Shown: positions 14,799-27,209, numbered from the stretch's first letter. The stretch: DNA of 35,301 bases from Candidatus Aerophobota bacterium (GCA_021158005.1 JAGGVN010000095.1:1-35301), one strand, 5' to 3'. The notes: generated by a model not told the origin, from the sequence alone. Made by a program: numbers and translations.

Positions 14799-16376
14799 AT
14801 GAATAAACCTATAGTAGGGGTTACTCTCTTCTTTATTATAGGTTTAATTACCGGGAGGTATCTTCCTTTCTCAATTATTTCTCTCCTTTATTTAATTCTT
14901 CTTTGTTTCTTAGGGTTGGGCATTCTTCTTTATCTAAAAAATCGGAAGAAATCTCTTAACTTTCTTCTGATTTCTTTATGGGGAATAATTGGTGCTTTAT
15001 ATTTTAATTATAGCTATTTCCCGAGATCTCTGACCCCTATTTTAAATCTTGTTTCAGAAGAAGTAGAAATAGAGGGAAGGGTAGCTACACGGCCGGAGCT
15101 AAAGGGGAAAGTAGTTAATTTTATCCTTGAAGCAAAAAAAATGAAAAAAGTTGGCTATCAAAATAAAGAAGAAGAGAAAAAAGTGGAAGGAAGAATATGG
15201 ATAAGTAGTTTTTCCCTCTTTAGAAATTATGATTATGCAGATTTAGTGAGAGTGAGGGGAAGATTGAAGAGACCGCAAAATTTAAGAGAAAATTTTGACT
15301 GGCAAAAGTATCTTTCCTATCGGAGAGTCTGGGTAGAGATGAGGGTTAACGAAGTAGAATTGATAAGGAAAGAGAAAGGCTTCCTTCTTATAGAATGGGC
15401 TTATAAAAATAAAGACTGGATGGTGAGAGTAATTAACTTTATTCTTCCTGAAACTCATTCAGCTCTTTTAAAGGGGATAATGTTAGGGGATAAGAAGAGT
15501 TTACCCGCTAACATTCAGGAAAATTTTCTAAAGACAGGAACCGGTCACATCCTGGTAGTAAGTGGTCTCCATGTAGGTCTGATTTTGTTTTTATTTCTTA
15601 CTCTCTTTAAGGTTTTATCTTTCCCTCCCAAATTAGCTCATATATTGAGCATTCCTTTGTTAGGATATTATGCTTTCCTTACGGGCTTAAGGATACCTGT
15701 GCTTAGAGCTACTCTTATGGCTATTATTGTTTTATTAAGTTTTATTTTAGACCGAGAATCTCCTCCTTTGATAATCTTCTCTTTATCTTGTTTAATTATT
15801 CTTCTTTTTGATCCCCTTAGTCTCTTCACTATAAGTTTCCAACTTTCTTTTATTACTGTGGGAGGGATAATTTATCTATTGCCTCATATAGAAAAAAGAT
15901 TAAATAGATTACCTTTTCTCTTAAGGAGACCTCTGGCTATATCCCTGGCCGCTCAATTTTCTGTCCTCCCTCTATTGGCTTTTTATTTTAACCGACTTCC
16001 TCTGATTGGGGTGGTGAGTAATATAATTATTTCTCCCCTGATTACCATTATCCTGGCTTTGGGTTTATTATCATTAATTATGAGTCTTTTAACGTTAGGA
16101 GGAGCCCAGATAATAGGATTTGCCAATTGGGTATTTCTTACTCTTCTTTTAAAAATAACCCATCTTTTTACCTTTCCCCAAAATGAGTTTATGCAGGGGT
16201 TAACCTGTCCTTATATAAAGCCTTTCCCTTTTTGGGTTCTCTTGATTTATTATTTTTGTTTAATAACGGTTCCTCATCTTCCAGATTTAAAGGAGTTATT
16301 ATATAATAGAGGAATAATGTTTAGAAATGAGTATTTGAAAAATTTTATAAAGAGTGGGAAAGGAGAGAAATTATGA
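14799..16376 (+). CDS. comEC: ComEC/Rec2-type DNA-uptake channel, short form
   Basis: ComEC forms the inner-membrane pore through which single-stranded DNA enters during transformation. The 525 residues contain two N-terminal helices, a soluble OB-fold-like part (about 80-195; EGRVATRPELKGKVVNFIL ... NFDWQKYLSYRRVWVE) and the competence membrane domain. That domain has the hallmark GTGHILVVSGLHVG at 247-260 and about eight further helices. It ends at a basic tail. The C-terminal metallo-beta-lactamase-like nuclease domain of full-length ComEC (usually near 750 residues) is absent, and no such gene follows. Short ComECs are known in several phyla. The stop overlaps the ATG of the transporter (ATGA). 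Confidence 0.9.
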   Translation: MNKPIVGVTLFFIIGLITGRYLPFSIISLLYLILLCFLGLGILLYLKNRKKSLNFLLISLWGIIGALYFNYSYFPRSLTPILNLVSEEVEIEGRVATRPELKGKVVNFILEAKKMKKVGYQNKEEEKKVEGRIWISSFSLFRNYDYADLVRVRGRLKRPQNLRENFDWQKYLSYRRVWVEMRVNEVELIRKEKGFLLIEWAYKNKDWMVRVINFILPETHSALLKGIMLGDKKSLPANIQENFLKTGTGHILVVSGLHVGLILFLFLTLFKVLSFPPKLAHILSIPLLGYYAFLTGLRIPVLRATLMAIIVLLSFILDRESPPLIIFSLSCLIILLFDPLSLFTISFQLSFITVGGIIYLLPHIEKRLNRLPFLLRRPLAISLAAQFSVLPLLAFYFNRLPLIGVVSNIIISPLITIILALGLLSLIMSLLTLGGAQIIGFANWVFLTLLLKITHLFTFPQNEFMQGLTCPYIKPFPFWVLLIYYFCLITVPHLPDLKELLYNRGIMFRNEYLKNFIKSGKGEKL

Positions 16377-17530
16377 GAAAAATATGGAAAGTAAGTACCA
16401 ATGTTATTTTGCTGGGATTGGTAAGTTTTCTTACCGATATAAGTAGCGAAATGATTCATCCTTTACTTCCTCTATTTATTACTCTTCTGGGAGGCGGAGG
16501 AGTAGCGGTGGGAATAATCGGAGGAGTAGGAGATGGTCTTTCCAGTATACTAAAAGTTCTTAGTGGATTTTTATCGGATAAGTCCGGGAAAAGAATGCCC
16601 TTTATATTTTCTGGATACCTGTTATCATCTCTTTGCAAGATTGCCTTATCTTTGTCTACAATCTGGCAGCATATTCTTATTCTTAGACCTCTTGAGAGAG
16701 TGGGCAAAGGTCTGCGGACTGCTCCTCGAGATGCTATTATTGCTGATTCTTCTGTGAAACAAAGAGGGAGGGCTTTTGGTTTTCACCGCGCTATGGATAC
16801 CTCAGGGGCAGTTGGAGGTTCATTCTTAGCTTTTTTCCTCTTTTATTTTTTAAATTTTAGTTTTAAGAGAATATTTCTTCTTGCCGGATTTATTGGATTA
16901 TTAGCCCTTATACCTCTTTTCTGGGTAAGAACTAAAAGGAGAGGGAAAAGAATCTTATCTTTTAAAGTAAGTCTCAAGGAATTATCTCCTTCTTTAAGGA
17001 AATTTGTATTTATAGCTACTCTTTTTGCTCTGGGCAATTTCAGTTATATGTTTTTTATTCTCCGGGCCAGGGATTTTTTCCCTTCTCCTAAGCTTTCTGT
17101 TGCTCTACCCATACTCCTTTATATATGGTTTAATATAATTTATACTCTATTTTCTTTTCCTCTGGGAATACTCTCGGATAAGGTAGGAAGAAAACCTCTT
17201 ATAATCTCAGGCTACTTTTTGTTTGGAGTTACTTCTCTTCTTTTTATTTGGGGAAAATCCTGGATTACTTTTATCCTCCTCTTCGGTCTTTATGGGCTTG
17301 TTTATTCTTTAATAGATGGACAACAGCGAAGTTTTGTCTCTGATTTAGCGAAAGAAGATTTGAAAGCGACTGCTCTGGGAACTTTTCATACCTGTGTCGG
17401 GTTGGCAGCCATTCCTGCCGGTCTTATTGCCGGATCTTTATGGCAATATGTAAATCCCGAAGCGACATTCATTTACGGAGGGACAGTTGGTATCATCTCC
17501 GCCATAGTATTTTTAAATCTTAGTCAATAA
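16373..17530 (+). CDS. Major facilitator superfamily transporter
   Basis: This inner-membrane secondary transporter has 385 residues and 11-12 predicted membrane helices. The N-half loop 2-3 reads GFLSDKSGKRMPFI and the C-half equivalent GILSDKVGRKPLI; both match the GxLxDrxGrR motif of the superfamily. Conserved features also include TDISSEMIHPLLPLF in helix 1 and LERVGKGLRTAPRDAIIADS between helices 4 and 5, typical of a widely distributed uncharacterised MFS subgroup. The substrate cannot be inferred. It is coupled to comEC by an ATGA overlap and converges on gyrA, with only 19 bases between stops and no hairpin there. Confidence 0.87.
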   Translation: MRKIWKVSTNVILLGLVSFLTDISSEMIHPLLPLFITLLGGGGVAVGIIGGVGDGLSSILKVLSGFLSDKSGKRMPFIFSGYLLSSLCKIALSLSTIWQHILILRPLERVGKGLRTAPRDAIIADSSVKQRGRAFGFHRAMDTSGAVGGSFLAFFLFYFLNFSFKRIFLLAGFIGLLALIPLFWVRTKRRGKRILSFKVSLKELSPSLRKFVFIATLFALGNFSYMFFILRARDFFPSPKLSVALPILLYIWFNIIYTLFSFPLGILSDKVGRKPLIISGYFLFGVTSLLFIWGKSWITFILLFGLYGLVYSLIDGQQRSFVSDLAKEDLKATALGTFHTCVGLAAIPAGLIAGSLWQYVNPEATFIYGGTVGIISAIVFLNLSQ

Positions 17531-17549
17531 AGATTTAATTTATCAAAAA

Positions 17550-19958
17550 TTAAGCAAGAACTTTAACCTCATCATTTTCTTCCAGCTTAATGATGCGGGA
17601 ACCGGTAGTAGACCTTCCCACTAAGGGAATATCCTTGGAGAGAAGTCTGATGCTCTTTCCTTTTTTGGTAATTACAACTATATCATCGTCCTCTTTTACT
17701 CTCTTTATTCCTACTACTTCCCCTTTTGAAGAGGTAAGACGGATATTAATAATTCCTTTTCCTCCTCGCTTTGTCTTGCGGTATTTAGAAAAGAGAGTTC
17801 TTTTTCCGAACCCTTTGGAAGTGATAGTGAGAACACTTTCATCATCTTTAGCTATCACCCCGTTTATTACCTGATCATCTTCTCTTAAAGAAATTCCCTT
17901 TACTCCCAAAGAGACTCTTCCTAAGGGGCGAAGGTCTTTTTCAGAAAAGAGAATAGCTTTCCCTTTTTTTGTAGAGATAAAGATATCATCTTCCCCACTA
18001 CTTAACAATACCTTAATTAATTTATCTTCTTCTTTTAAACGAATAGCATTTATTCCCTTTTTAAAAGGACGAGAATAACAGGAAAGAGGAGTCTTTTTCA
18101 CCAGTCCTTTTTTAGTAATCATTATTAGAAACTTATTCTCGTTGAAACTCTCTATAGGGATAGCAGCCGTAATTATTTCTTTCTCTTCTTTCTTTAAAGG
18201 AAGAAAATTGACTATAGCTCTTCCTCGAGATGAGCGTTTCCTCTGAGGAATATCATAAGCCTTTACCCAATAGACTCTTCCTAAGCTGGTAAAGAAGAGA
18301 ATAAGAGAATGAGTATTTGCGATAATGAGATTACTCACAAGATCCTCTCTTTCCAGAATTATTCCATTAACTCCCTTGCCTCCTCTTCTTTGATGTTTAT
18401 AAGCTTTTAAAGGGGTGTATTTTATGTAGCCCTGGGAGGTAAGGGTAATAACAATATCTTCTTTTTCAATAAGGTCTTCAGGTTCAAAGGAAATTTCTTC
18501 CCCTTTTTCTTTAAGAATAAGGGTGCGCCGGGTATCTCCGTATTTTTCTTTAACCTCAAGAAGTTCTCTTTTAATAATTTTCTTAATTTTCTCTTTACTA
18601 TGTAAAGTCTCTTCTAATTCTTTTATTTTTTTCAGTGATTCTCCATAATCTTTATCTATTTTTTCCCTCTCTAAGGCTGTCAGGCGCTGTAAGCGCATAT
18701 CCAATATAGCCTGGGCTTGAGTTTCAGTTAAATTTAGCGATTTAATTAATCTTTCCTTGGCTTTTGCCGGAGAGGGAGAGGATTTTATAAGATTAATTAC
18801 CATTTCTATTCTTTCTAGGACTTTCTTGAATCCCTCCAATAGATGAGCCCTTTTTCTCTCCTTATCTAAGAGAAATTTACTCCGGCGACGAATAACTTCT
18901 TCTCTATGGCTAAGATAAAGATTTATAGCTTCAAGAAGGTTTAGGAGGCGGGGCTTACCGTCTACCAGAGCCAGGAGAATAATTCCAAATACTACCTGAA
19001 GAGGAGTATATCTATAGAGTTGATTTAGGATAACCTGAGTATCCATTCTCCGAGAAGTTTCTATGACAATTCTTATTCCTTTTCTATCCGATTCATCCCG
19101 TACACTCTTAATTCCTATAATTCTATTATTTTGAGAAAGATTAGCTATTTTTTCTACTAAATTAGCTTTATTGACTTGATAGGGGAGTTCAGTAATGATA
19201 ATATTCTCTTTTCCTTCTTTATTTTCTATAACTACCTTTCCCCGAAGAGTTATTTTCCCTCTCCCTTTCTCATAAGCTTCTTTAATACCTTCTTCTCCTA
19301 CAATAATTCCTCCTGTAGGAAAATCAGGTCCCTCAATTATTGTCAATAATTCCTTTAAAGATATATCGGGATTATCAATTATTTTTATGCAAGCATCTAC
19401 TAATTCATTTAAATTGTGAGGAGGAATATTGGTAGCCATTCCTACGGCTATCCCCGAAGAACCATTTAGTAAGAGGTTGGGTATCTTTGCTGGTAAAACT
19501 ACGGGTTCTTTCAGAGTATTATCAAAATTAGAAACAAAATCTACCGTTTTCTTATCAAGGTCTTGAAGTAATTCTTCCGCTACAGGAGAGAGTCTTACCT
19601 CTGTATATCTCATAGCTGCTGGAGGGTCTCCATCGACGGATCCAAAATTCCCCTGTCCATCTATTAAGGGATATCTCAAAGAAAAATTCTGAGCCATTCT
19701 TACTATAGCATCATAAACAGCTACATCTCCATGGGGGTGGTATTTTCCTAAGGTCTCGCCGGTTACTCTGGCTGATTTTTTATGGGGTTTAGTAGAGGAA
19801 AGTCCCAGTTCATGCATAGCGTAAAGTATTCTTCTTTGCACTGGTTTTAAACCATCCCGGACATCAGGTAGCGCTCTACTAACAATTACACTCATAGCGT
19901 AATTCAAGTAGGAAGATTTCATCTCTTCTTCTAAATAGAGAGGTAAAACTTTACTCAT
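17550..19958 (-). CDS. gyrA: DNA gyrase subunit A
   Basis: GyrA is the breakage-reunion subunit that, with GyrB, adds negative supercoils. The 802 residues contain the catalytic Tyr118 ([11 protein letters not shown]), the helix carrying [14 protein letters not shown], the coiled-coil arm with C-gate, and a six-bladed C-terminal beta-pinwheel. The GyrA box QRRGGKG is at 523-529, which marks it as gyrase, not topoisomerase IV. Val79 occupies the place of E. coli Ser83, while Asp83 matches Asp87; loss of that Ser usually lowers quinolone binding. There is no acidic C-terminal tail. It follows gyrB after 123 bases. GGAGG precedes the ATG. Confidence 0.97.
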   Translation of the reverse strand: MSKVLPLYLEEEMKSSYLNYAMSVIVSRALPDVRDGLKPVQRRILYAMHELGLSSTKPHKKSARVTGETLGKYHPHGDVAVYDAIVRMAQNFSLRYPLIDGQGNFGSVDGDPPAAMRYTEVRLSPVAEELLQDLDKKTVDFVSNFDNTLKEPVVLPAKIPNLLLNGSSGIAVGMATNIPPHNLNELVDACIKIIDNPDISLKELLTIIEGPDFPTGGIIVGEEGIKEAYEKGRGKITLRGKVVIENKEGKENIIITELPYQVNKANLVEKIANLSQNNRIIGIKSVRDESDRKGIRIVIETSRRMDTQVILNQLYRYTPLQVVFGIILLALVDGKPRLLNLLEAINLYLSHREEVIRRRSKFLLDKERKRAHLLEGFKKVLERIEMVINLIKSSPSPAKAKERLIKSLNLTETQAQAILDMRLQRLTALEREKIDKDYGESLKKIKELEETLHSKEKIKKIIKRELLEVKEKYGDTRRTLILKEKGEEISFEPEDLIEKEDIVITLTSQGYIKYTPLKAYKHQRRGGKGVNGIILEREDLVSNLIIANTHSLILFFTSLGRVYWVKAYDIPQRKRSSRGRAIVNFLPLKKEEKEIITAAIPIESFNENKFLIMITKKGLVKKTPLSCYSRPFKKGINAIRLKEEDKLIKVLLSSGEDDIFISTKKGKAILFSEKDLRPLGRVSLGVKGISLREDDQVINGVIAKDDESVLTITSKGFGKRTLFSKYRKTKRGGKGIINIRLTSSKGEVVGIKRVKEDDDIVVITKKGKSIRLLSKDIPLVGRSTTGSRIIKLEENDEVKVLA

Positions 19959-20081
19959 AATAATTTATCCTCCATAATTAGTTCTTAGTTTCGGATTCTC
20001 AGGCAAAAACTGAATTAGCTCTCCCTAATTGCTTCTCTCCCTTGATCAGATTAAATTACTCCATAACCAGAATAATTAGCT

Positions 20082-21971
<1,890 letters not shown>

Positions 21972-22940
21972 TTATTTCCTCTTGAATTTTCCTATTCTCC
22001 TATACTTTTCGTATCTTTTTTCGAGTAACTCTGGCAAAGTTAAATCTTTGAGTTCGGAGAGATTTCTGATTATAGCTTGTTTGATATTAATGGCTGTCTG
22101 TTCAATATCTTTATGTGCTCCCCCTAAGGGTTCAGGAATGATTTCTTCTATCAGACCTAATTTCATTAAATCCTGAGAAGTAAGACGAAGAGCCTCTGCG
22201 GCTTCTTCTACTTTTTCCTGATTTTTCCAGAGAATGGCAGCGCATCCTTCAGGAGAAATTACTGAATAGATGGCGTTTTCCAGCATTAATATTCTGTCTC
22301 CCACCCCAATTCCCAGAGCTCCTCCACTTCCTCCTTCTCCGGTAACGATAACTAAAATAGGAGTTTCTAACCGGGCCATTTTTTCTAAATTGGCAGCAAT
22401 GGCTTCTGCCTGTCCTCTTTCTTCTGCCTGGATTCCCGGGTAAGCTCCTGGTGTGTCTATAAAAGTAACTACCGGTTTTTTGAATTTTTCCGCCAGGCTC
22501 ATTAATCTCGAAGCTTTTCTGTATCCTTCAGGGTGAGCCATGCCAAAATTTCTGGATAAATTTTCTTTTATTGATTTTCCCTTCTGATGTCCAATAAAGA
22601 CTATTCCCTCATTTTCTATCTTCGCCAGTCCTCCTATTATAGCCTGGTCATCACCATACAATCTATCTCCATGGAGCAGTAAAAAATCTTCAAAGATGAA
22701 ACTTGCTAATTGAAGGGGTTTAGGACGTTCAGGATGGCGTGCTAATTGCACTCTTTGCCAGGGAGTAAGATTAGCGAAAATACTTTCTTTGAGGTTTTTC
22801 AAACGGGATTGTAAAATTTTTATCTCTTCTTTGAAATCCAGTTTTTCTTTTTTCGCTAATCCTTCTAACTCTGTAATTTTCTGTTCTAATTCAATAATCG
22901 GTTTTTCAAAATCTAAATAATATCTGCTTCTTTCTACCAT
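21972..22940 (-). CDS. accA: Acetyl-CoA carboxylase carboxyltransferase subunit alpha
   Basis: AccA, with AccD, moves the carboxyl group from biotin to acetyl-CoA, the first step of fatty acid synthesis. The 322 residues match the family. They contain an N-terminal helical pair ([18 protein letters not shown]), [54 protein letters not shown] and the oxyanion-forming [21 protein letters not shown]. Helical C-terminal residues complete the fold. accD is not in the window. The start has AGGAAAA just upstream. It sits 32 bases after the deacetylase gene and is directly followed by gyrB, so lipid and DNA-topology genes share one transcript. Confidence 0.97.
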   Translation of the reverse strand: MVERSRYYLDFEKPIIELEQKITELEGLAKKEKLDFKEEIKILQSRLKNLKESIFANLTPWQRVQLARHPERPKPLQLASFIFEDFLLLHGDRLYGDDQAIIGGLAKIENEGIVFIGHQKGKSIKENLSRNFGMAHPEGYRKASRLMSLAEKFKKPVVTFIDTPGAYPGIQAEERGQAEAIAANLEKMARLETPILVIVTGEGGSGGALGIGVGDRILMLENAIYSVISPEGCAAILWKNQEKVEEAAEALRLTSQDLMKLGLIEEIIPEPLGGAHKDIEQTAINIKQAIIRNLSELKDLTLPELLEKRYEKYRRIGKFKRK

Positions 22941-22972
22941 ATTATTTTCCTGGAAGAACTTTTGGTTCCAAA

Positions 22973-24055
22973 CTAATCTACTATTTCTGAGACATAAACT
23001 AACTGAATTTTTCTCTTCTCCAATTGGGAAATAAGCTTTTTTAAATTTTGAATAGTTATATAATTAATGTGAGCAATTCCTAAAGCTTCTCCCTTTTTTT
23101 TAGCTTGTAAGATAAGTTTTTTAAATTGTTCCTCGATATATCTACTCTCTTTTTGGTTGTCGAGAAAAACATCTCTTTGGGTAGATCTTACTCTTGTTTT
23201 TTTAGCTAAAGAAAAGGCAATAGAATGTGAGCTAGTCTTGCTATCTACAAAATAAAAATTCTTTTGTTTAATTACTTGGAGTAAAGGCTTCATAATTTCT
23301 TCTCTTTCGGTAGCCAGAGATCCCATATGATTATTTAAACCTCTACTATAAGGAACTTCTTCAATAGCTTTTTCCGTTATTCTCTTGATCTCCCTCTCTT
23401 TCATCTTCCCCGTAATTATCCATTTATAATTGTTATTAAATTTCCCCTTAGGTTCCATCGGTAGATGAACTACAATTTCTTTTCCATTACGATGAGCTTC
23501 TTCGGCGATATCCTTAGCATAGGGTGTTCCAGGAATAATGGAAATAGTAAGAGGTATATTTAAATGAAGAGCAGACTCTACCGTCCTACTCCGTGAATAT
23601 CCAAAATCATCGATAAGAAGAGCAATCTTAATCTTATGAAGAATAAAATTAAGATGATGAGTAATTCTCTTTTTGAAACCCAGAATTACTAAAATTTGAT
23701 AGTAATCTTTAAGATTTTGTTCTTTAATTTCCTGAACTTCTATTTCTTCAGAAGAAAAAACTTTATAAATTTCGGAGATGAGTTTATCTAAAGGATAATC
23801 AAAGGGAATCTCGCTGACTATTCTTGCTTGTTGACGAGGAGGAAAGAATCCCTTTTTTTCTATCCTTTTCTCCTGAATAGGAAGATTTAATTTTTCTAAA
23901 CCTCTTTCCACATTTACTTCTGCTTTAAGAAAGCTTCTTCGATAATAAGAACCCTTTAGGTGAAAATATAAACCCATGCTTAAAAATAAGAAAAAAAATC
24001 CTGTTAAAAGATAAAAGAATTTACGTGCTTTCTTCTTCTTTTTCTTCTTCTTCAT
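22973..24055 (-). CDS. YibQ-like divergent polysaccharide deacetylase (DUF610)
   Basis: This is a membrane-anchored protein with a very basic N-terminus (Lys2-Lys9) and one helix at about 13-30. The catalytic-like barrel covers about residues 140-360. Motifs are [11 protein letters not shown] (paired Asp), [53 protein letters not shown] and [10 protein letters not shown], all typical of the divergent deacetylases found beside ctp genes. The true substrate is not settled; a cell-wall glycan is the usual guess. The ATG overlaps the ctpA stop by four bases (ATGA). The ctp-yibQ pair, often with envC, is known from diderm bacteria; envC is not seen here. The codons for the poly-Lys tract form an AAG/AAA run prone to slippage. 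Confidence 0.87.
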   Translation of the reverse strand: MKKKKKKKKARKFFYLLTGFFFLFLSMGLYFHLKGSYYRRSFLKAEVNVERGLEKLNLPIQEKRIEKKGFFPPRQQARIVSEIPFDYPLDKLISEIYKVFSSEEIEVQEIKEQNLKDYYQILVILGFKKRITHHLNFILHKIKIALLIDDFGYSRSRTVESALHLNIPLTISIIPGTPYAKDIAEEAHRNGKEIVVHLPMEPKGKFNNNYKWIITGKMKEREIKRITEKAIEEVPYSRGLNNHMGSLATEREEIMKPLLQVIKQKNFYFVDSKTSSHSIAFSLAKKTRVRSTQRDVFLDNQKESRYIEEQFKKLILQAKKKGEALGIAHINYITIQNLKKLISQLEKRKIQLVYVSEIVD

Positions 24056-25422
24056 TTAAGAACTCGATATTTCTCAAAGACCTTATAGGAATTTAGTAAC
24101 TTTACGGCAAAGATAAGTTGAAGGTCGTTAAAGATGTCGTTTTCTTCATTGTCGTCTTTTTCTCTTAATATTCTTTCTAAAAGAGATTTTTCTACTTCTA
24201 TATTTTCTTCTTTTTTGAGGTCTTCTAAAAGATAATCTAAATTCTCTTTTTCCCAATGAGGATGTTGATTAAGGAACTCTTCAATTAATCTCGATTTTCT
24301 TAATTTTTCCATAATTTCGTTTTCTTTTTCATCTGCTTTAAAAGCTTCTACTTTTATATCCGGTTCAATTCCTATTCCCTCTATACATTTTCCAGAAGGT
24401 GTGTAGTATTTGGCAATGGTAAGAGATAAAGCTCCCTGGCCATTTACGGGGAATAACCATTGCACTGTTCCCTTTCCGAAGGTTTTGGTCCCGATAAGAA
24501 TTCCTCTTTGATGTTCCTTAATAGCTCCAGCTACAATTTCTGAGGCACTGGCACTTCCCTCATTTATCAGGACTACTAAAGGGATATTTTCAGCTTCTCC
24601 CCCCTCATATGAATAATAAATTTTATTTTCCCCGGATTCCCTTCCTTTGGTAAAAACAATCATTCTTCTTAAGGGGAGGAATTCATCGGCTACTTTTATG
24701 GCCTGATTAAGAGAACCTCCGGAATTATCTCTTAGGTCAAGGATAAGAGAGGAAATTTTTCTCTTTTTGAGTTCTTTTAAATATTCTTTTACATCTTTAT
24801 CTGTATTTTTATCCATAAAACTAATAATTTTAAGATAGCCAATATCTTCTATCAGGCGCCATTTAATATTGGGAATTTTGTAGATAGCTCGAGTGATAGT
24901 GAATATTATAGGTTCTTTCTTTTTTTCTCTTTGGATGGTTATCTGGACAGTAGTTCCTGGCTTACCCCTTAATTTAGTAGCGGCTTCTTCCAGACTGATT
25001 CCTTTGGTCGATTCTCCATTTATCTGGATAATTTTATCCTCCGGTTTGATTCCCGCTTTTCTGGCCGGAGTATTCTCTATTACAGAAACTACGACAGGAA
25101 AATAATCTTTAATGGTGATGGTAATTCCCAGTCCTCCCAATTCTCCTTTTCGCTTTATTTCCATTTCTTGGTAGGCTTTAGAATTCATCCAGCGAGAATG
25201 AGGGTCCTCTAAGGATTTAATCATTCCCTCGATAGCAGCTTCTATCAATTTTGAGGAATCTACTTTTTCTATATAGTGATTTTTAATAGCTTTATAAACC
25301 TCTTGGAAGAGAGTTAACTCATTATTTTCCTCTTCCCCTATAGTGATAGGGGCTCTTCCCATTATTAAAAGAGTAATTATTCCTGCGATTAACAGTAATA
25401 ACAGTAATTTATTTTTTTTCAT
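24052..25422 (-). CDS. ctpA: S41 family C-terminal processing protease
   Basis: This periplasmic serine protease trims protein C-termini, often controlling cell-wall hydrolases. From the chosen start the 456 residues contain a signal anchor (1-22, KKNKLLLLLLIAGI), the helical N-domain (FQEVYKAIKNHYI), and a PDZ domain (about 80-160, GGLGITITIKDYFPVVVSV ... IIQINGEST). The S41 catalytic part follows, with the nucleophile in NEGSASASE (about 287-295) and the Lys in GTKTFGKGTVQ. The frame runs upstream to 25515, but ATG 25422 has GGGAG before it and is directly followed by the signal sequence. It overlaps the transketolase C gene by 14 bases and the deacetylase by four. Confidence 0.93.
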   Translation of the reverse strand: MKKNKLLLLLLIAGIITLLIMGRAPITIGEEENNELTLFQEVYKAIKNHYIEKVDSSKLIEAAIEGMIKSLEDPHSRWMNSKAYQEMEIKRKGELGGLGITITIKDYFPVVVSVIENTPARKAGIKPEDKIIQINGESTKGISLEEAATKLRGKPGTTVQITIQREKKKEPIIFTITRAIYKIPNIKWRLIEDIGYLKIISFMDKNTDKDVKEYLKELKKRKISSLILDLRDNSGGSLNQAIKVADEFLPLRRMIVFTKGRESGENKIYYSYEGGEAENIPLVVLINEGSASASEIVAGAIKEHQRGILIGTKTFGKGTVQWLFPVNGQGALSLTIAKYYTPSGKCIEGIGIEPDIKVEAFKADEKENEIMEKLRKSRLIEEFLNQHPHWEKENLDYLLEDLKKEENIEVEKSLLERILREKDDNEENDIFNDLQLIFAVKLLNSYKVFEKYRVLK

Positions 25423-26359
25423 CTTTTCTCCCAATGGCTTTTTTTGCCGCTTTATAGATATCATTTGCCGTAAGTTGATATTTTTCAAAAAGTTCTTCCG
25501 GTTTACCCGATTCACCGAATTTATCTTTTATTCCTATTCTTTCAAGAGGCACGGGGTAGTTCTCTCCTAAGGTTTCAGCTACAGCACTTCCCAATCCTCC
25601 GATAATTTGGTGTTCTTCAGCAGTAACTACTGCTCCGGTGGAATGTGCAGATTCTATGATAATTTTTTCATCAAGAGGTTTAAGGGTAGAAATATTAATA
25701 ACTTCTGCAGAGATTCCTTCTTCTTTTAATTTCTCCTCTGCTTTTAAAGCTTGAGAGAGCATAATTCCACAGGTAAAGATACTGACATCTTTCCCCTTCC
25801 TTATTATGTAACCTCTACCTATTTGAAAAGGATAATCTTCCTTAAAGATTACAGGAGTCTTAGCTCTTCCCAGGCGAATATAGACAGGTCCTTTTACTTT
25901 TATGGCTGCTTGAATGGCCTTTTTTGTTTCTACTCCATCAGCAGGAACTATTACTTTCATCCCCGGAATAGTTCTCATCAGGGAAATATCTTCCGTCCCC
26001 TGGTGAGAAGAACCATCTTCTCCTACAGAAATTCCTCCGTGAGTGGCTACAATCTTTACATTTAGATAAGAATGAGAAATGCTATATCTTACCTGTTCCC
26101 AGGCTCTGCCACTGGCAAAGATAGCGAAAGTAGTGGCTATGACAGTTTTGCCACATCGAGCTAAACCTGCGGCTACTCCCATCATATTTTGCTCGGCAAT
26201 ACCCATATTGAAGAATCTTTCAGGAAATTTTTCAGCAAACTTTTTTACTCTCGTAGATTCGGCTAAATCAGCCGTCAGAACTACCAGGTTTTTATTCTCT
26301 TCTCCTAATTTTAATAAAATTTCCCCAAAGGCATCTCTGGTAGCTACTAATTCTTCCAT
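25409..26359 (-). CDS. Transketolase, C-terminal subunit
   Basis: This is half of a split transketolase, which moves two-carbon units between sugar phosphates in the pentose phosphate pathway. The 316 residues hold the pyrimidine-binding domain, with ADLAESTRVKKFAEKFPER and NMGIAEQNMMGVAAGLA carrying the Glu that activates thiamine diphosphate, then THGGISVGEDGSSHQGTEDI. The C-terminal transketolase domain follows (VSIFTCGIMLSQAL ... AEEHQIIGGLGSAVAE). A strong AAAGGAGGAG precedes the ATG. It overlaps the N-subunit gene by 13 bases, ensuring equal expression. Split transketolases are common in archaea and many anaerobes. The related 1-deoxyxylulose-5-phosphate synthase is a single chain, so that reading is unlikely. 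Confidence 0.94.
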   Translation of the reverse strand: MEELVATRDAFGEILLKLGEENKNLVVLTADLAESTRVKKFAEKFPERFFNMGIAEQNMMGVAAGLARCGKTVIATTFAIFASGRAWEQVRYSISHSYLNVKIVATHGGISVGEDGSSHQGTEDISLMRTIPGMKVIVPADGVETKKAIQAAIKVKGPVYIRLGRAKTPVIFKEDYPFQIGRGYIIRKGKDVSIFTCGIMLSQALKAEEKLKEEGISAEVINISTLKPLDEKIIIESAHSTGAVVTAEEHQIIGGLGSAVAETLGENYPVPLERIGIKDKFGESGKPEELFEKYQLTANDIYKAAKKAIGRKDEKK

Positions 26360-27183
26360 TTTTTACTCTCCTCCTTTAACTGAGTTAGAGCTATTTGAGC
26401 TTCCTGTTTAGTGGGAGCTTTCCCGTGAAATTCTACTACATTTTCCATAAAGGAGACACCCTTTCCCTTTATAGTATGAGCAATGATTATAGTGGGTTTA
26501 CCTTTTACTTCTTTTGCTTTTTTAAAAGTATGGAGAATCTGCGGAATGTCGTGTCCGTTGACTTCTACAGTATTCCAACCAAAAGCACGCCACTTTTCTA
26601 TAATTGGCTCAGGATTCATTACTTCTTTAATAGGACCATCAATTTGCAAGCTATTATTATCAAGGATAGCACAGAGATTATCTAATTTGTAATGGCTGGC
26701 GCTCATTGCCGCTTCCCATACTTCTCCTTCTTCTATTTCTCCGTCTCCAAGGAGGACATACACCCGATATCTTTTTTTATCTATCTTTCCTGCTAAAGCC
26801 ATTCCTACAGCTACAGAAATTCCCTGCCCTAGAGAACCAGTGCAGATTTCTACCCCCGGCGTTTTCTTACAATCGGGATGACCCTGGAGGCGACTGTTAA
26901 TTTTTCTTAAAGTTTGAAGTTCTTCAGGAGGGAAGTAGCCAGATCGAGCCAGAGCCGAATATAAGAGGGGGCAAGCGTGTCCCTTAGAAAGGATAAATCT
27001 ATCTCTATCTTCCCATTCGGGATCCTCAGGATTATGGCGGAGTTCATTAAAATATAGGCAGGCTAATATATCTGCCGAGGAAAGAGAACCTCCTGGATGT
27101 CCCGAAGTAGCCACAGCCAGCATTCTAATTACATCCTGTCTCAAAAGATTAGCTTTTTCTTTAAGAAAATTAATTCTATCCAT
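26347..27183 (-). CDS. Transketolase, N-terminal subunit
   Basis: This is the partner half of the split transketolase, binding the diphosphate of thiamine diphosphate. The 278 residues show SGHPGGSLSSADILACLYF, the catalytic-region HACPLLYSAL, and GHPDCKKTPGVEICTGSLGQG. The thiamine motif reads GDGEIEEGEVWEAAM ... LCAILDNNSLQIDGP. The family ending GKGVSFMEN ... HGKAPT is present. It is the first gene of a seven-gene - strand run. AAGGGA lies eight bases upstream of the ATG, and a good promoter is at 27238-27210. Confidence 0.94.
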   Translation of the reverse strand: MDRINFLKEKANLLRQDVIRMLAVATSGHPGGSLSSADILACLYFNELRHNPEDPEWEDRDRFILSKGHACPLLYSALARSGYFPPEELQTLRKINSRLQGHPDCKKTPGVEICTGSLGQGISVAVGMALAGKIDKKRYRVYVLLGDGEIEEGEVWEAAMSASHYKLDNLCAILDNNSLQIDGPIKEVMNPEPIIEKWRAFGWNTVEVNGHDIPQILHTFKKAKEVKGKPTIIIAHTIKGKGVSFMENVVEFHGKAPTKQEAQIALTQLKEESKKWKN

Positions 27184-27209
27184 TTTTATTTCCCTTAAAA
27201 ATTTTGTTT

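Noticed and set aside
25423-25515. 31-residue N-terminal extension of CtpA
   Set aside because: The signal sequence starts at the Met of 25422, preceded by GGGAG. An extension in front would bury the signal peptide and overlap the transketolase gene further.
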